In this document: piece by piece, positions 1 to 13,300 of the stretch
Position numbering within the stretch: position 1 is the stretch's first letter
Layout: every line of letters begins with the position of its first letter
NCBI RefSeq assembly: GCF_017562075.2
Contig: NC_054083.1
Span: 38,919,255-38,983,254 of the forward strand
DNA: 64,000 nucleotides
Direction: 5' to 3'
Source: Anopheles merus
Lineage: Eukaryota > Arthropoda > Insecta > Diptera > Culicidae
Made by a program: the position numbers and the translations under genes
The notes under the pieces: generated by a model
The model's database searches: none
What the model was told of the DNA's origin: nothing
Seen by the model: the letters and a program-made list of their open reading frames with translations, nothing else

Positions 1-180
1 TGCACAAATAGGAGGAAGAATTCAAGTATAAAAAAATAAATGATCGTGCCTAAAAACGCTGGTCATTAAGAATTATTCAAACATTGAAGACAATTTGCAA
101 GGCGCTGGTGGCTCTTCAAAGTCGTACTTTGGTGATTTCTGTACACTATCAATAGTGTGGTGTCGATATGAGTAAAGTTG

Positions 181-775
181 GCAAAAATCCGAAGTCGACT
201 CCGATCCGACTCCGATAATTTCGGAATTGACTCCGGAAGACCTACCTTCCCCAGCTTTATCGGGAGTCGTTCGGAATCGCCCAGAATCAACCGGAGTCGT
301 CCAGAGTTGTTCGAAGTCTGAGTTTTCCGGAGTCGTTCTTAGTCGTAGTTGTCCGGAGTCTTCCGGAGTCGTCTGGAAATGGTCGGAGTCGGCCTTCGAA
401 ACAAAGGCCTGTAAACGAAGTGCACGCGCAAAGTAAAAGACAAAAAAACACAAAGAACGACTCCGGACGACTCCGAACGACTCCGAACGACTTCGAACGA
501 CTTCTGCCGACTCCTGTCGACTCCGAACGACTCCGAACGACTCCTGACGACTCCTGACGACTCCGGACGACTCCTGACGACTCCGACTACGAACGACTCG
601 GACAACTCCGAACGACTCCGGACAGCTCCGGACAACTCCGACCCCAGACATCTCCGACTCCTGGCGACTCCGAACGACTCCGGACGACTCCGGCTCCGAG
701 CGGAACTAGTGGTTCGAATTTGCCGGAGTCGGAATCGGACTAACAATAGTCGGATCGGAGTTGGATCCGAGTCGT
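181..775. repeat. GGAGTCGTC-type 9-bp minisatellite with inverted arms
   Basis: A degenerate 9-bp period runs through this block. From about 225 to 378 the units read as GGAGTCGTC-like on the plus strand. From about 460 to 700 they read as the complement, GACGACTCC. The arms are separated by about 80 bp of non-repetitive sequence, so the block is a foldback-like inverted array. The two outer edges also resemble each other in inverted orientation (ACTCCGATCCGACT near 198 and, complemented, near 750). A related array lies at 55083-55650. Long open frames across it (ESSGVV- and VRSRP-like repeats) are a by-product of a period divisible by three and are not genes. Confidence 0.85.
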
Positions 776-3700
776 GAGTGCGCTCCAAAGAGCACATCAC
801 TAGTGTGCTAACATCATGAGGAACTGTTCCTCTCGGATTGGTGTATTGTTTATGAATACTCAGGTTGCCAGGCATTGGCTGGAACATACTACTGAACATT
901 TAAAGTTGATGGATAATCAGATACAGTTTCCAAAAACCCAAAAAAGCCTGCTTCGATGAGTCAGACCAAGTGTCAAACCTAGAATGTTACTGACATTGGC
1001 ATTGCTAAAGAATTGGTTTCAGAACCGAGAAAGCACTGGGACGATTATTTTCTCCCAAAAAAGCTGGTTGACACTTCAGAATGTGGAATGTTGAATTACA
1101 AACTTTTATATGAATGATGTTCTACAATCAACAGTTAAACTATTCAGAAATATCTAGTTCAATTCTGTTTACTGTTAAACAAGTCTCTAGCATCATTTAA
1201 TCACACATTTCGACTACAATTGTTGCGCCAAAGTAACATACATTTGTGTCTACGAAGTGTTTCATCTAACCACACAATATTCTCGTGATGGATTTGGCAA
1301 ACAGTATAAATGTTTTCTCCCATTTCTGCAATCAACACCAGCCGCTCTTGCTTTGGCCCAAGCAATTAAAGAAATCAAAGCAAAACCCCATCAATAAACA
1401 GAGGTTAATAAAAATTAGCTCCATTAATCGCACCCACAAAGGAAGTGGAATCACCTTCAGAAAAAAAAACCAATCCAGGGAGCAATCTAAACACACACCC
1501 GCACGCACATCAGCAGTCTCCCATCAGCCATTCGAGGCGTGTTAGAAATAGATAAGTTATTTGTTTATGTTTGCTTGTTTGCCTCACCGTGCCCACTGCT
1601 GGCGCCCTTTGCTTGCTGCCCATGACTGTACGCCGACGAGGACCGCTGCTAATCCGGAAAAAGGGAATCGCTTGTTTGTGTTTAGCAACTCTGTCCGTGC
1701 GATCGAATAAACAAACGCACTCCGAGCAGGGATTGGCGTCTTTTGAACGCAATAATTAAAGGGCCCGAACTCTAATGGTTTGCATGGCTGGTTCGCCAAA
1801 CTGTATTGCTGCTGCCTTCCGGTGAGTGTGGGGAGCTTTGCATAAAATGTGATGTTGTCTTTGGCGGGATGTTGTGTTGGGTACCGTTCGAGGCAGTTAC
1901 ATTCTTGCAAACTGCAACTGGCTGCAGACGAGCCGCTTGCTCTTGGAAACACGATCGCGGGATCTATTTTCGGGTGTGGTCAAGAACTGAGCTACGGATG
2001 CGGTAAAGAAGCGGATGCACAGCAGATTGTTGTTCCAACCTCGAATCGGACGCATAATGTCGCTAATGAAGTGTGAGTCGTAGATAATGTTGCGCCGGTC
2101 GGAAGATCCGGAGAATGGCGTCATCAGCCAGCAGACACACAGACCAAGGCAACCATTTTCGTTTTGGGAACCGTTTTACGACTGCAACGATTTTATGATG
2201 ATTAATAGCGATACCGCTACCGAGCGCATTGGTGTAGGGTTTTGGACAAATATTTCCTTCTCCCACCCCGTAGCGCTGAAGGACCCTTTCACCCGGTCGG
2301 TTTACAAATGACGCGAAATTAAAGTAGCGTTTAATTTTATGGCTGTTTGGACAAGTGATCCTTTTGATGGCCTGTGAAGTTTGAAGAAGGGCGAGGGTCA
2401 GATTTTGTCACCGTCCGACAAGCGCTAACGATTCCAGCTATGTAAATCAGAACACAGCACAGGTTTTTGGAAGAAAAGAGAGAGAGTTTTGAAACAATTT
2501 AAAGTATTTTTCAGTAACTTCTAACCCTTCTCAGCTATTCTAAAAAATACCGATGACATCACAGCTGTTGAAAGGGTTTGTACTTAACCAAACAACTAGC
2601 ACGTTCCTCTGTTTGTTACATGTTGTTTCACACTAAAAACAATTTTATTAATGTGTTCCAATTAATAACCGCATAGAATATTCCTTTTATGTGCCATTCG
2701 ATGCTAACTAGTAGGGCCCTATTCTGTGTGTGTGTGTGTGTGTTGGAGCAATAAATTATGATCATTCCTGCCCTGGATGCCAGCGCTTGTTCGCTCCAAT
2801 GCTCTTGGCCTATTAAAGAAACATGTGCCGGGCGCGATGATACAGGGCGCGATCAAGGGCACGGCTATTTCACTGTGAAGCATATTTGGACGATTGAATT
2901 TTTGTTCGATGGAAAATCGTGCTATCTGCGCAAAAAAAAACGGCAAGCAAATCATTTCCCAAGACGGTTCTTGTATTGCTCGGTCACTGTCGTTTATGCT
3001 ACACTCTGCTAGCCTGTTAGCCAACACGCCACACAGTTCTTTGGATGGACTCTATGGTAACGAGAGGCTCCTTCTTACGGTTGCTACGCTTTTTAACAAT
3101 CACGTTCGAAGCGCATAAACCATTCAAAGCACGACCTACGCGAAGCGCACATGAGTTGCAATCGTTGTAGCAGTTTTTCTTTCTCTATTTTTTTGCTATC
3201 ATCTTCTCCCTTATGCAATGGAAGGCTGCTCAGTCTGAGCGCTTCTCTAAACAGACTTTGCCTCCCAGTATGGGGGTTTCATTCAGCTTCATTGCTGAAC
3301 GCTTTCCGATCTTGGCATGTCGGCACTACTTGCGGCGATGCTGACTCATCTATGATTTGTTTTTTTTGTTTTTGCTTCATGGTAGCTGTTGCTTTACTCA
3401 ACGGTCGTTTGAATTACGACTGAACGAGCAACGAGACAAATGAAGAAAGCACTCTATAAATAGACACATGACAACGGGGCTGCACCTTACCGGTTGCATG
3501 CATCGGTTGATGATTGTGCTGTGTGCTCGCAAGGAGCGCACGAGAGTGGGGGATTCCGATTTCTTTTGGGAAAGGTCAGTGCGGACGCGGATCAGTAACG
3601 GAAGTAACCACTACGGTGGCGCTAACACTGCATTCAATCGCATTATTGTGGGATAGCACGGGAAGGGACCAGGGCATGGGTAGTGTAGCGGGATGGAAGT

Positions 3701-4925
3701 AGGAGAAGAAAAACACGAGTGAATCAAAACAGAGAGCTTTCGCTACCTTGCGCTCTATCCCAATGCTCTCATGCTGAGGGAATTGTTGCAAAGGGAATCA
3801 GATGAATTGTTCGATGAATCGGATGAACCATCATGATCATCGTGACTGTGACATTTGGCAAACGTCCTATCCCCCTAAAACGAGTGAAGTTTCAGAAACG
3901 AGTACTTCTTTCATTAGAATTTAAGAGTGCTCGAAGAAATTTATTAAAACTATTGTTAAGATATGTTTGTGATTGGTCAAATAATTTAATAATAAAAATA
4001 GTAAAATATATAAACAAGAAATGAGCACCGTGTTCGCTTAATTAATCACTCATATTCTTTTCTTGTAATTAATGAATTTCGACGACGAGGTGATGAGTTT
4101 TTAATACAAAAAAGCTCACTTTTAAGTTCATTTGACTCGACTCCAGCTTAATCAGGTTTTATCTTTTTGACTGTTTAACCTTTTTAACCTCTGGTATCAA
4201 AGTATCAAGGTTAAGTATTGTGTAATTGATTGCAAATTGTAGCATTAAAATAAGGTTATGTGAAACTAATTTGATCAACGTAGTTCTTTCAAACACTTTA
4301 CTTGTTTTATGCCTTTAGATGGAAATGTTTAAGAATTGTTTCCAAAATGTTTCGAAATTATAAGCGAACATTCATCTTCAATGTTCCCCCATCGTGCACA
4401 ATATTATTATTTTATTTTCGAAACACAAAATGGTTCAAATCTGTAAATATAGTTTAATCATTACAGTTACTGAACAATCGAACAAGAAAATACATGAAAC
4501 ACTCACATAATGTATTTCTTTATTTAATGAGAAATAAAGTAATAAATATTTAATAGCTTATCAGCAATGAGTGCCACTTACTCTGCAAAAAGCATGTCAA
4601 ATTCAATCAAATTATCTTATAATTTCCGAAATGCTATTACAGTTAACATAATATATAATTTGCAAAATTCTAATTATTAATTGTGGTATCAAGATGAACA
4701 CAAACACAATGTCATACAGATTCAGCAAGCAACCCTGTGATACATCCGTTGTCGCACAACATCTGTGTTCATCGTGCAGTGGAAAACTCCATCCCCATCG
4801 TTGTACAGCATCACCACGAAAGAAGAAACACACTCGTTCGTACAAACGGAGAACTAAAACAACGCATCGTCTAGCTTGGCTCTCCCGCTCTTTCTATCTC
4901 TTTTAATCATGCTTTCAGAACAATT
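776..4925. other. non-coding stretch, no gene recognised
   Basis: I see no protein family, tRNA or rRNA here. It holds a (TG)9 run at 2725-2742, an isolated TATAAATAG at 3455-3463 with no supported transcript after it, and a strongly AT-rich part from about 3880 to 4690. Confidence 0.6.
2725..2742. repeat. (TG)n microsatellite
   Basis: Nine uninterrupted TG units are visible, one of many CA/GT tracts in the window. Confidence 0.9.
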
Positions 4926-5180
4926 TTATGCTCTCTCTATCTCTCTCCCCCTTCCTCTCTCTTAGCTTTTCAGCTACACGGTCCCAACCGTTTCGGTGCA
5001 AATCTTCCCACAAACGCAGCAGCTGCGCTGGGGAAAAATCTCTCCCTCCGGATGAACACAACACGAATGAACGCGCACACAGGAATGACCACGCAACTGT
5101 CTGTTTCCTCTACTCGCCGGGTTGTTCATTTGCACAGGGCGACTAAAACCAACGACGGGCCAGCCAAAGCGAATCAGTTG
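4926..5180 (+). promoter_or_regulatory. candidate core promoter region (CT-rich tract plus Inr)
   Basis: A CT-rich, GAGA-element-like tract (about 4929-4975) lies some 200 bp upstream of TCAGTT at 5174-5179, which fits the arthropod initiator TCAKTY with +1 at 5176. No clear TATA box or DPE is seen. The element order resembles fly and mosquito promoters, but the motifs are short and could be chance. Confidence 0.25.
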
Positions 5181-5806
5181 CTTTCAGCCGTTCGATATTT
5201 TCGCAGCTCTGCTTGAACCGCGTCCGCGTACCGAAAGAAAAACAGACACTTCCAACCCGGCAAAGGTGTCTGCTAAGATCGGCACCATCTCCGGTGTGTG
5301 AGTGCGTGTGTGAGTTTCCAACCCTGATCGCATGTTTTATCGGTCTAGTGTTACCGCGATTTCGAGTTCGTTTGCCCAAAGCCGGATGAATTCGTGAAGT
5401 TCCCGGTGAATTTGCGCTCGCCGTTGTTGTGATTCTGTGTCAAAATCACCGGTGTATCAGTGCTGCTAGAAGGGGAGTGAGGAGCCAAGAAGGGCTCGTG
5501 TGTGTGCGTGTGGGTGCTTAGTTGGGGAGCCTTGTCTGGCCCAGGACCTCTGAGTCCTGTGTGTGTGTGTTGGGGAAGCTTGGTGCGCTGCCGGAATCTG
5601 CCACCAAAAGAGCGTAATTCATCTTGTGCTGCCAGTGGAAAGCAAAGAAAAATCCTTATCAATTTGTGGTGATCGTGAATTTAAGGTTTTTCAAACACAC
5701 ATCAGTAGGTCGATTGTTGTTGGTCGATTCACAAAATAACTGCTTCCATTTGTACGTGTCCCCAAGCGTCGCCCAGAAACAGACGTTTGCAGCTTTGAAA
5801 AGCAGG
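5176..5806 (+). other. candidate non-coding first exon ending at a splice donor
   Basis: The stretch after the possible initiator is rich in stops and GTGTG runs, like a 5' UTR. It ends in GAAAAGCAG followed by GTAATG, a reasonable 5' splice site with the exon ending at 5806. No coding frame is supported. If real, its partner exon could be the plus-strand exon at 50669-50746, which would imply an intron of about 45 kb. The evidence is motif-level only. Confidence 0.2.
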
Positions 5807-8800
5807 TAATGTGGTGCATGTTTTACTTAAAGAATATAACGCTTGCTGTAATGTGTGCTGCACGTGGAATGTTACTCTCGATAGTAGTGAATTTATGCTC
5901 GATGGGTTTATGAGTTGTGCCCGAAATAGTGTGATGTGATGATGAGCTAAGAAGTACGCCCCCCTGTGCCGGACGAAGAGTTAAACAAAGCAATAGCAAC
6001 GAAAGTTCGGAGCATAATGTATGCTACTTCGCACTGAATAATTGAATGCTCTATCAAATGCAGTAGCATCCTCAGCTCCCTCAAGTTCACGGTCAAGGTT
6101 CATCTTCCCGAATTGTGTGTTTGTATGTATGTGTGTGTTTGTGTGTGCATGTTGATTCATCCCCACCGTCTAGACACAACGGGCCATTTCACGTCCAATA
6201 TCGATAGCGAGACGGACGAACGAGCTGGGTTTGCCCGCTTTCTCTCTGTGCCCCGGTTATGTGTTCTTTGGCACGTTGTGTTTAAATTATGTTCCTCAAT
6301 TGGCTCTTTTATCGTTAACTCATCGATACATCGAGCGTTGTTCGTTAGTGGCGCGTGCGGCCTTTCGGGACTCACACTGACGGGTACGACGACGCGGGGA
6401 TGATCAAGCCCATCAATCCGCTTTGGGGGTTTTGTTGGTTTCCTTTGCGACGGAAAAAGGTCAACTCCCTTTGAGGGAGTTGAAGAGCAGAAAAAAAACA
6501 CACACACACACACACAAACTCGTGATGCCGGAGACATACTTGTTCCGGTCTGCCGGCATGCAGATTCTGGCTGGTTGCTTTTTATCTCGGTCCATTCTCT
6601 GTATCGCGAAGGTATGTGTGTGCTCTCGCGTGGTGCGTTGTCTCGAGGGGGTTTTCTAACCCTTTTCGCTTGACGATGAATCTTCACCCTCGCTTGTGGG
6701 GTGGGTCACAGTTGACAGAGTTAAAAAAGGGTGATAGCAAAAATGTGTTATAAATCGGGATCGAGACTGTTGGGGAAGTGTTAGCAGCTTGAGGTGAGCA
6801 CTAAAATTGTCCAAAAAAGATGACTCAGCTCGCGAGTTTGTGAATGTAAGTTTTGCCACATGTGCAAGGGATGAAATGATTTTCATGTTAGCAATTTTAC
6901 GCTTAAGATGATGACTCACACCACGTATTATGAATAAATAATTAACCGTGGACATGAAAGTGAGGCTCGAATCATTCAAATTGGGCTATTTTTTGTATTT
7001 CTATAAAGTGAAAAGGTCTGTTTGTCATCTTATTCCTTCAATCGACAATGAGCACTTGCAGAGACAGAGAATCATTTTACAAATTCAAATCTTAAATTCC
7101 ATCTTTAAGCTTGACGTCACACATCAAGATTGCAAACACAATTCTGCAAATTAAGTGACGAACAATGTCGTTTAGTATTATCAGAACAAACACCTTCCCA
7201 CAGTAGGAAAAAATTCACTTATCTAACAAAATGTAAATGAATTGAACTGCTTTCTAACCAGTGCTGGTACCGCTCAAATCATGTGAACAGCAAGAAACTT
7301 CCTCTGCAAAACAAACAACCCGGCATTTGGTACTACCCGGCCGCTGCTGTTTGTTCGCATTCGGAAATCAATCAATCGTTTCCGTGAGCGACATCGAGAG
7401 CATCATCAAAAATAAATCGTTGCTGCTTTCGGCACACGGCATGGAACTCGGAAGGAACCATTCTTGGGTTCGTGTTTCCCGCTGTTTGCTGATGTGATGT
7501 GAAATAACATTTTGTCCTTTCTACATATGTGTGTGTGTATATGCACAAAAGAGCAACATTTGCCACACATCGCACACATCCTAAATGGGAAGAAAACACA
7601 TCCGCCAATCCGATGGCGAAAAACACACACACATTCTGCGCCGGAATCAATCCATCCCGTACGCTGCCGAGAAACGGTTTCCCATTTTCCTGGCTCGCCT
7701 CTTGTTTGCCCTTTCGCTTTTGCCTACCCACCCACACGCGCGTTAGAATGATCATCATAAAAGATATAAAAATAAAGTGCCATCGAAAGGACAGCGAATC
7801 GTGATCGTTCTATTACATCGATAACCTAAAAGGAGAGCAGCGAGAAGGGAGCAAACAAGGACAATATCCTTTTTCTCATCAAAATCATCTCAACCTTTCG
7901 TGGCCGTTTGTGTGTGGGTGGGTGCGTGTGGTTTGCCATTAAATCCATCCGTAGTCCGTCCACGCAACGGAAGCGCTGTGGGAAAATCGAAACGAGCTTC
8001 TGCTGCTAGATGAAAATGGCAAATTTCCTGAAGCTGCTGCTCGGTAGTTTGCGTACGCTGCTGCGCTTATGCTGTTCCAGTGTTTTTCCATCCGTAGAAC
8101 GCTTTTCCCTTCGCCTCCTTATCCACTCCCATCTCACCGCAGGAAGGAAAGAAGAAACGATGCTTGACCACAGTTTTATGTGCAGTCATTCACAATTTTC
8201 GGGGTTATTTTTGGTCACGGAGTGTTTCATTCAAATTGCTCGGCGTGAGAAAAGCTGCAGCATTTTCACACACACACACACCAACACAGTTTCTTGCTCT
8301 AGTTTCCATTCTTCCCCCTCCAACTGTGAAGGTACACTCCGCTTTATTTTTATTCGCGCGTTGGCAAAAATTATGCGCCATTTGCGAAAAAAAAAACAAC
8401 CCCGCGCCACTGTCAAACTTGGATGGTGCTGATAATGTGCACGGTGTGTGTGGTTCGGGTAGTTCCGCCCGTAGGGTGACAGGTTTCCCTTCATGTGGCA
8501 GATGCCTTCCGCAGCAGCATACAAAACGCAGCTTTCCTTCTCCCTTTCCCCACCAAGCACCGACACGAAAGAGAGAAGAAAAAAACGGAAGGTACCATCA
8601 TCTAGATAAGCAAGTTTGCTAGCTAAAGTGTCACCGTGCCTCCGTGCTCACGCAAAACACTCACCCACCCACCCACACACGGGCTGCTGCTGGGGCCGGA
8701 TGGGAATGATTTCCTGCGAAGGTGGATGGGACGGGTGGAGGTACCAAAAAAAAAAAAGGCCAACGCAACGCAGACATTCGATGTACCGAAACTGCCGTGT

Positions 8801-9949
8801 CGTCGCTACGGTACCAGAATGCGGTTTAACGTGGCCCAGACTTTTGCAGTAGGGTGGTGGGAGTTTTTTTCTCTCTCTCTTTACTTATCTGCGTAGCTCT
8901 ATCGCCATGCTGCCGCCGTTTGCTTCACAGCATCCAGACAGCTCCGGAGAAGTGGGAGAGGTGTGAAGATGAAAAAAGACACCCAAACAGCAATAGACAG
9001 GGAACGAGAGAGAGAGATAAAACGGGCTGATATCATTACAAACCGAGCATACCTGTCTTTTATGCGTACACGGTCCCTCCGTTTCGGCGTTTTTAAAGAA
9101 CCGCTGGGCGCCAAGCCTTTGCGAAATCGCAATGGAATACACATACACACAAATGGTCTTTGGTGGGGGCGTTTTTAAATGGTTGCCGGTTTGACTCGTG
9201 GATTTGGGAAGGGAGGTTTCTAATTTCTAATATCCTATTTTTAGTATTGACAAGGTAAGATGAGATCGCTGAAAGGTGTGACCTTTAAAGGTGTTTCAAA
9301 TTGTTCGCCAGCTAAATGCAAGTACCTTTTTCTCCACTGGACCGATTACTCCGTCTTTTTGGTTTGTAAATTTACTCCAACTTTTCCGTCAACTACACTA
9401 ACCTCCAATACAGAGGAGATGGCCAGAACCAGGGCATCTCGTTACATGATCTTTGGTTTTCTCCAGTAGTGGTCACAGATGTTTTAAAAGCCTCGAGAAC
9501 ATGCAGCGTCTCTTGACGGCAATATTCTCGATGGAGCTGCCTTGTCTAACACACTTTTGTACGTTCTGCAGTTGTCGGACTCATTTTGTTCTGAGTATCA
9601 CGAATCTATTGATAACTTTATCAAAATTGATCAGTTCATAGACGACTGGGTACATTAGCAGATGCCGAAAAGATGTGAGAGATAGAAAATGTCATCTGTG
9701 CTTGCAAATTCGCAAAAAATGAAATCTTTTGCAAACACAGCACTGTGCACATCAAAAGCTGTTGCCGTTCTGTTTCGGGTCTTTCTGGTGCTGTATAAAA
9801 TTGTGTCATCTGTTTTTAATCGTTTTTTTTTATTTAAAAACATTCAGGTGACATGTGTCACTTTTATAGCATGAAGTCAGTTTTGCAATAAACTGCATTT
9901 ACAACGTTGTTGTAATCACTATGGTGAGTCATGAGCCAAAGATGTGAGA
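5807..9949. other. non-coding stretch with simple repeats
   Basis: No recognisable gene. Simple repeats include the CA run at 6499-6516, GT-rich sequence around 6113-6150, and A-runs near 8385-8398 and 8746-8757. Open frames here are rich in THTHTH and CVCV tracts that come from CA/GT repeats. Confidence 0.6.
6499..6516. repeat. (CA)n microsatellite
   Basis: Nine CA units directly follow an A-run. Confidence 0.9.
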
Positions 9950-10330
9950 TAGCGAATCGATGCCTTGTGATTGGAATCTCGGCATCATTTACCCAATATA
10001 CAAGAAGGGAGATAGGTTGGACTACAACAACTTCAGGGGTATGAGGTTGTTGAATACCGCCTGTAAAATATTCTCCCTGATTCTTCAGGATCGTCTTGTC
10101 CTTCACGTCGAAGAGATAGTCGGAAACTATCAAATAGGATTTTTCCGAAACGGAAAATCAACCACTGATCAGATCTTCACCATGCGACAGATTTTGGAGA
10201 AGATGGCAGAATACAGACACAACACGTACGATCTCTACGTCGACATCAAAGCTGCATATGCTAGCATAGCCAGGTTAAAACTACATGATGCTATGAGCTC
10301 TTTTGGAGAACTTGGTACTTGAGAAATTGG
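9950..10330 (+). mobile_element. LINE (non-LTR retrotransposon) reverse-transcriptase fragment
   Basis: The frame from 9960 to 10322 encodes about 120 residues with the typical start of a non-LTR reverse transcriptase. It has the segment IIYPIYKKGDRLD-NNFRG, then LLNTACKIFS, then an NYQIGFFRNGKSTTDQIFTMRQ block, and YVDIKAAYASI, which matches the first catalytic motif with its Asp in the DIKAAY position. The ATG at 9960 lies inside the domain, so this is not a native start. The copy is cut off after SSFGELG, before the palm YADD motif, and upstream endonuclease and ORF1 regions are absent. It is a dead truncated fragment. The clade is not assigned. Confidence 0.85.
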
Positions 10331-13300
10331 ACTAGTTAGTTAAAATATCAATTTATACAAATTCCGACATCTACCTGGAAAGAGCTAGCGATAACACAAA
10401 TTGTTTTGAACTATCAGACAGAACATATTCGTGTGTACTGGATGCTTTCATCACACTTCTTTTCCCGTTTTTCACTCTTGAAACTAAACATACTTCATCC
10501 CTCAACGGCAGTGTCGAATGTGCGTGAGGTAGTTCCCTCCCCCTTGTCTGACGGCTAGGTGGTTGGGAGGAGGGTGGAAGCGCAAATGTGCTGATAAACA
10601 GGCCCTCTGCCGGACGCGTTTACAGCACACAGCACTGCCAGCACGGCAACAAAAGGTACATCCATACCTTCACAAGCACAACCACACACACACATACGCA
10701 TACCTGCATATCTACCACGCCTACCCCATCCCTTCCTCTTTATCATTCGACAGTAACGAAGCAAACCAGAAATTTGATTACGCGCCGAGTGTAAATATTG
10801 ATCTTGCTCCCTCCTCTTCTCTCGGTAGAACAGTTTGTTGCGGCACATGTTGTGACGTCGTCGAGCGCGCCCGAGCGGTTCCCGTGGCCACCGGGTGAAA
10901 ATTCCGGGCCAATGTTTTGCAACCTTCCTCGGGATTCTGGGTGGTTTGAAGATAGGGGGCGGGAAAGACCCATCCACAAAAGACCTTCCCAACTCGGGAA
11001 TGTGTTCCCCCCAATGTTGACTTTCATTGCCCCGGGCACCGAGGGCTGCCCAATTTCCTTCCACGATTCCCTCTCTTCACTAAACATTTCTGTACGTATA
11101 TGACGCAATTGTTTTCCCTTTTTTCGAGGGGAGAGTGGGGTAATTTTCGGATATTTTTTTGGACGTAACGGAAGACGTACAGGGCGCTTATGTGCTGTCC
11201 CTCTCCCAGCGATCCACGGCCGTATGGCACAAGAAATTAGCACCATCCATTAGAGAACGACACGTGTTCCGGCACATGATGGCCCCAGTGTAACCGAAAC
11301 CCATGCTCATGGTGTGCATTATTTATAACACACACACACACACACATGGATACACGATAGTTTGTTCGAGAAAAATCGATACGAAATCGACGCTCTGCGG
11401 GATTTTGTTTGACGAAACCAATCCGTCAATCGACCCGTTTTCGAAGCCGCCTCAGCCTATCCACCGACGTTAGACACTCTCGTAAATTATCCTCTCGCTT
11501 AGTACACCGATCTCGATAGGGCTAGTTTGTGACGGGAGCTTCGGAATCGTCTTCTTCGCCTCTCGAGAGCTAAAATTATGTCATTTTTCTATCGAAACGG
11601 ATGGAACGGATTACTCTAGCCAAAGCCAAAGAGCGGGCGGTTTAAAGCTCAAGTGGGTTCTGCCTAATGATAACTACTTTCAAGAATGCTGTCCACCTAC
11701 CTTGCACCGCCGCCTTTAATCAACCAGAGACGCCGTTTTACTACCAATCTTTTGTGTAAAGATTCTCGGAAAGCGCAAAACCTCATGCCCGCTCCGGCAA
11801 ACAGTAAAGAGTTGTAATCCTTCAAAAACTGTAGCATAACTCTTTCCCGAAGCATCGAAGCACCGAACAAGGACGACGATGGGGGGGATGATGAAGAGGG
11901 CCGTAAAATGTTTACAACTTTTCAGTGGAAGGATTTTTGCACCGAACAACACCGGCAAATCGATTGCTGTGCTGGCGGGTTCTAAGAAGTTGGCCATCCT
12001 TCGGGGGCTGGGGTCCCTACTGTACCGCCTCTCTGATGGTGCTCATCTTACGAACTGCTTCGGTTCGACTTAAACACCGCGCTCTTCATTTGGCAATGGG
12101 CGCTGTCTGGACGGGGCGGGATGATGGCGAGCGTTTAACCGAAAAGCTCCCCGGCTAATAGCGCGTTTTATTTTTAACGACCACGGTTGGTTTGTAGTCA
12201 ATAAAAGCACGCCAAAGCGTCAAGCGTGTTGAGCCAGAGGAACCACTCTCCTGCCCGTGCCGATAACGGATGCTGCGTTTGGACGGGCCACCAACGCCTA
12301 CACCACAGTGCTGCGACCTCCAAAAACGCTGTTCCCAGTAGCAGTCGATCACCACCACCACCGGTGGGTAAACGCGCGCGTCCCAATGATCAATGACTTC
12401 ATCAGCCTGCCAGCTTAGCTGACATAAGCGCTGTCATAAAACACCGCGCCACGCCACAGTTTTGCATATCAATGATCGTCTTTGTGACCGTTGCCAGTAT
12501 CGTAGGCAGAAGCCGACAGAGCTTACCGTTTCCGGTGGGGCTGGATTTTTTTTTGAGTTGGAAATTCTTACTTCCAACCAAAAGTATTTCAAGCAAAAAG
12601 GTGCTCGGACCCGTATGCAAACGACAATCGCATTGCGTGAGTGTACTTTTTTCTATCGAAAATGTTGTCTCCTATCATGAAAATGGTTCGAAATGGAAAT
12701 AAATATTGTTCTAGTACATTGATCGTTGAAGACTGCGGCAGAAGAAGTGCCTTCTAGTCTTTGTGTTCTGCGTACAGTGAAACACATATTTGCTTTCTTT
12801 CGAATCGAACCTACAAATTGCACAGCACAACATTGTTTCGTATGCTTATTAAACCTTCTTTGTTTTTTTCTTGTCTTTGCTCGTCTTATTTCTCTACAAC
12901 AAGCCACGAGCCTTCTGTACCGGGAAGAAACCCCGATGGTTTTGTGAGGATGTCATCATATTTGCACGGGGTAGCTTTTTACCTTTTCTGAAAGTTGGAC
13001 CTTTTTCGTTCGGCAAAAGGTTAATAGAAAATGGAGTTCCATGTAGACAGACAGAGCAGAGCATCCTGTCGTCTTGTCATATCTCTTCGGGGTTACTTTT
13101 TCTCCACTTTTTTTTTGTTTTGTTTTTCGGACAAATTAGCTAACTCTGACAGATAAAACAAAAGAGGAGAAACAAGCTCCGGAGAATGGCAAATGTTTGT
13201 GAATTGTATGAAAACCCCACATACCCACACGTAGGCGCAGTACCGAATGTTGCTATTTACTGCGACAGAAATGCGAAAACGTTTTGGCCAAACAGTTGAT

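Noticed and set aside
339..899. Long minus-strand open frame with SGVVRSR-type repeats
   Set aside because: It is produced by the 9-bp minisatellite, whose period is divisible by three; both strands are open.
3455..3463. TATAAATAG box
   Set aside because: A perfect TATA-like motif, but no initiator, exon or coding frame could be linked to it.
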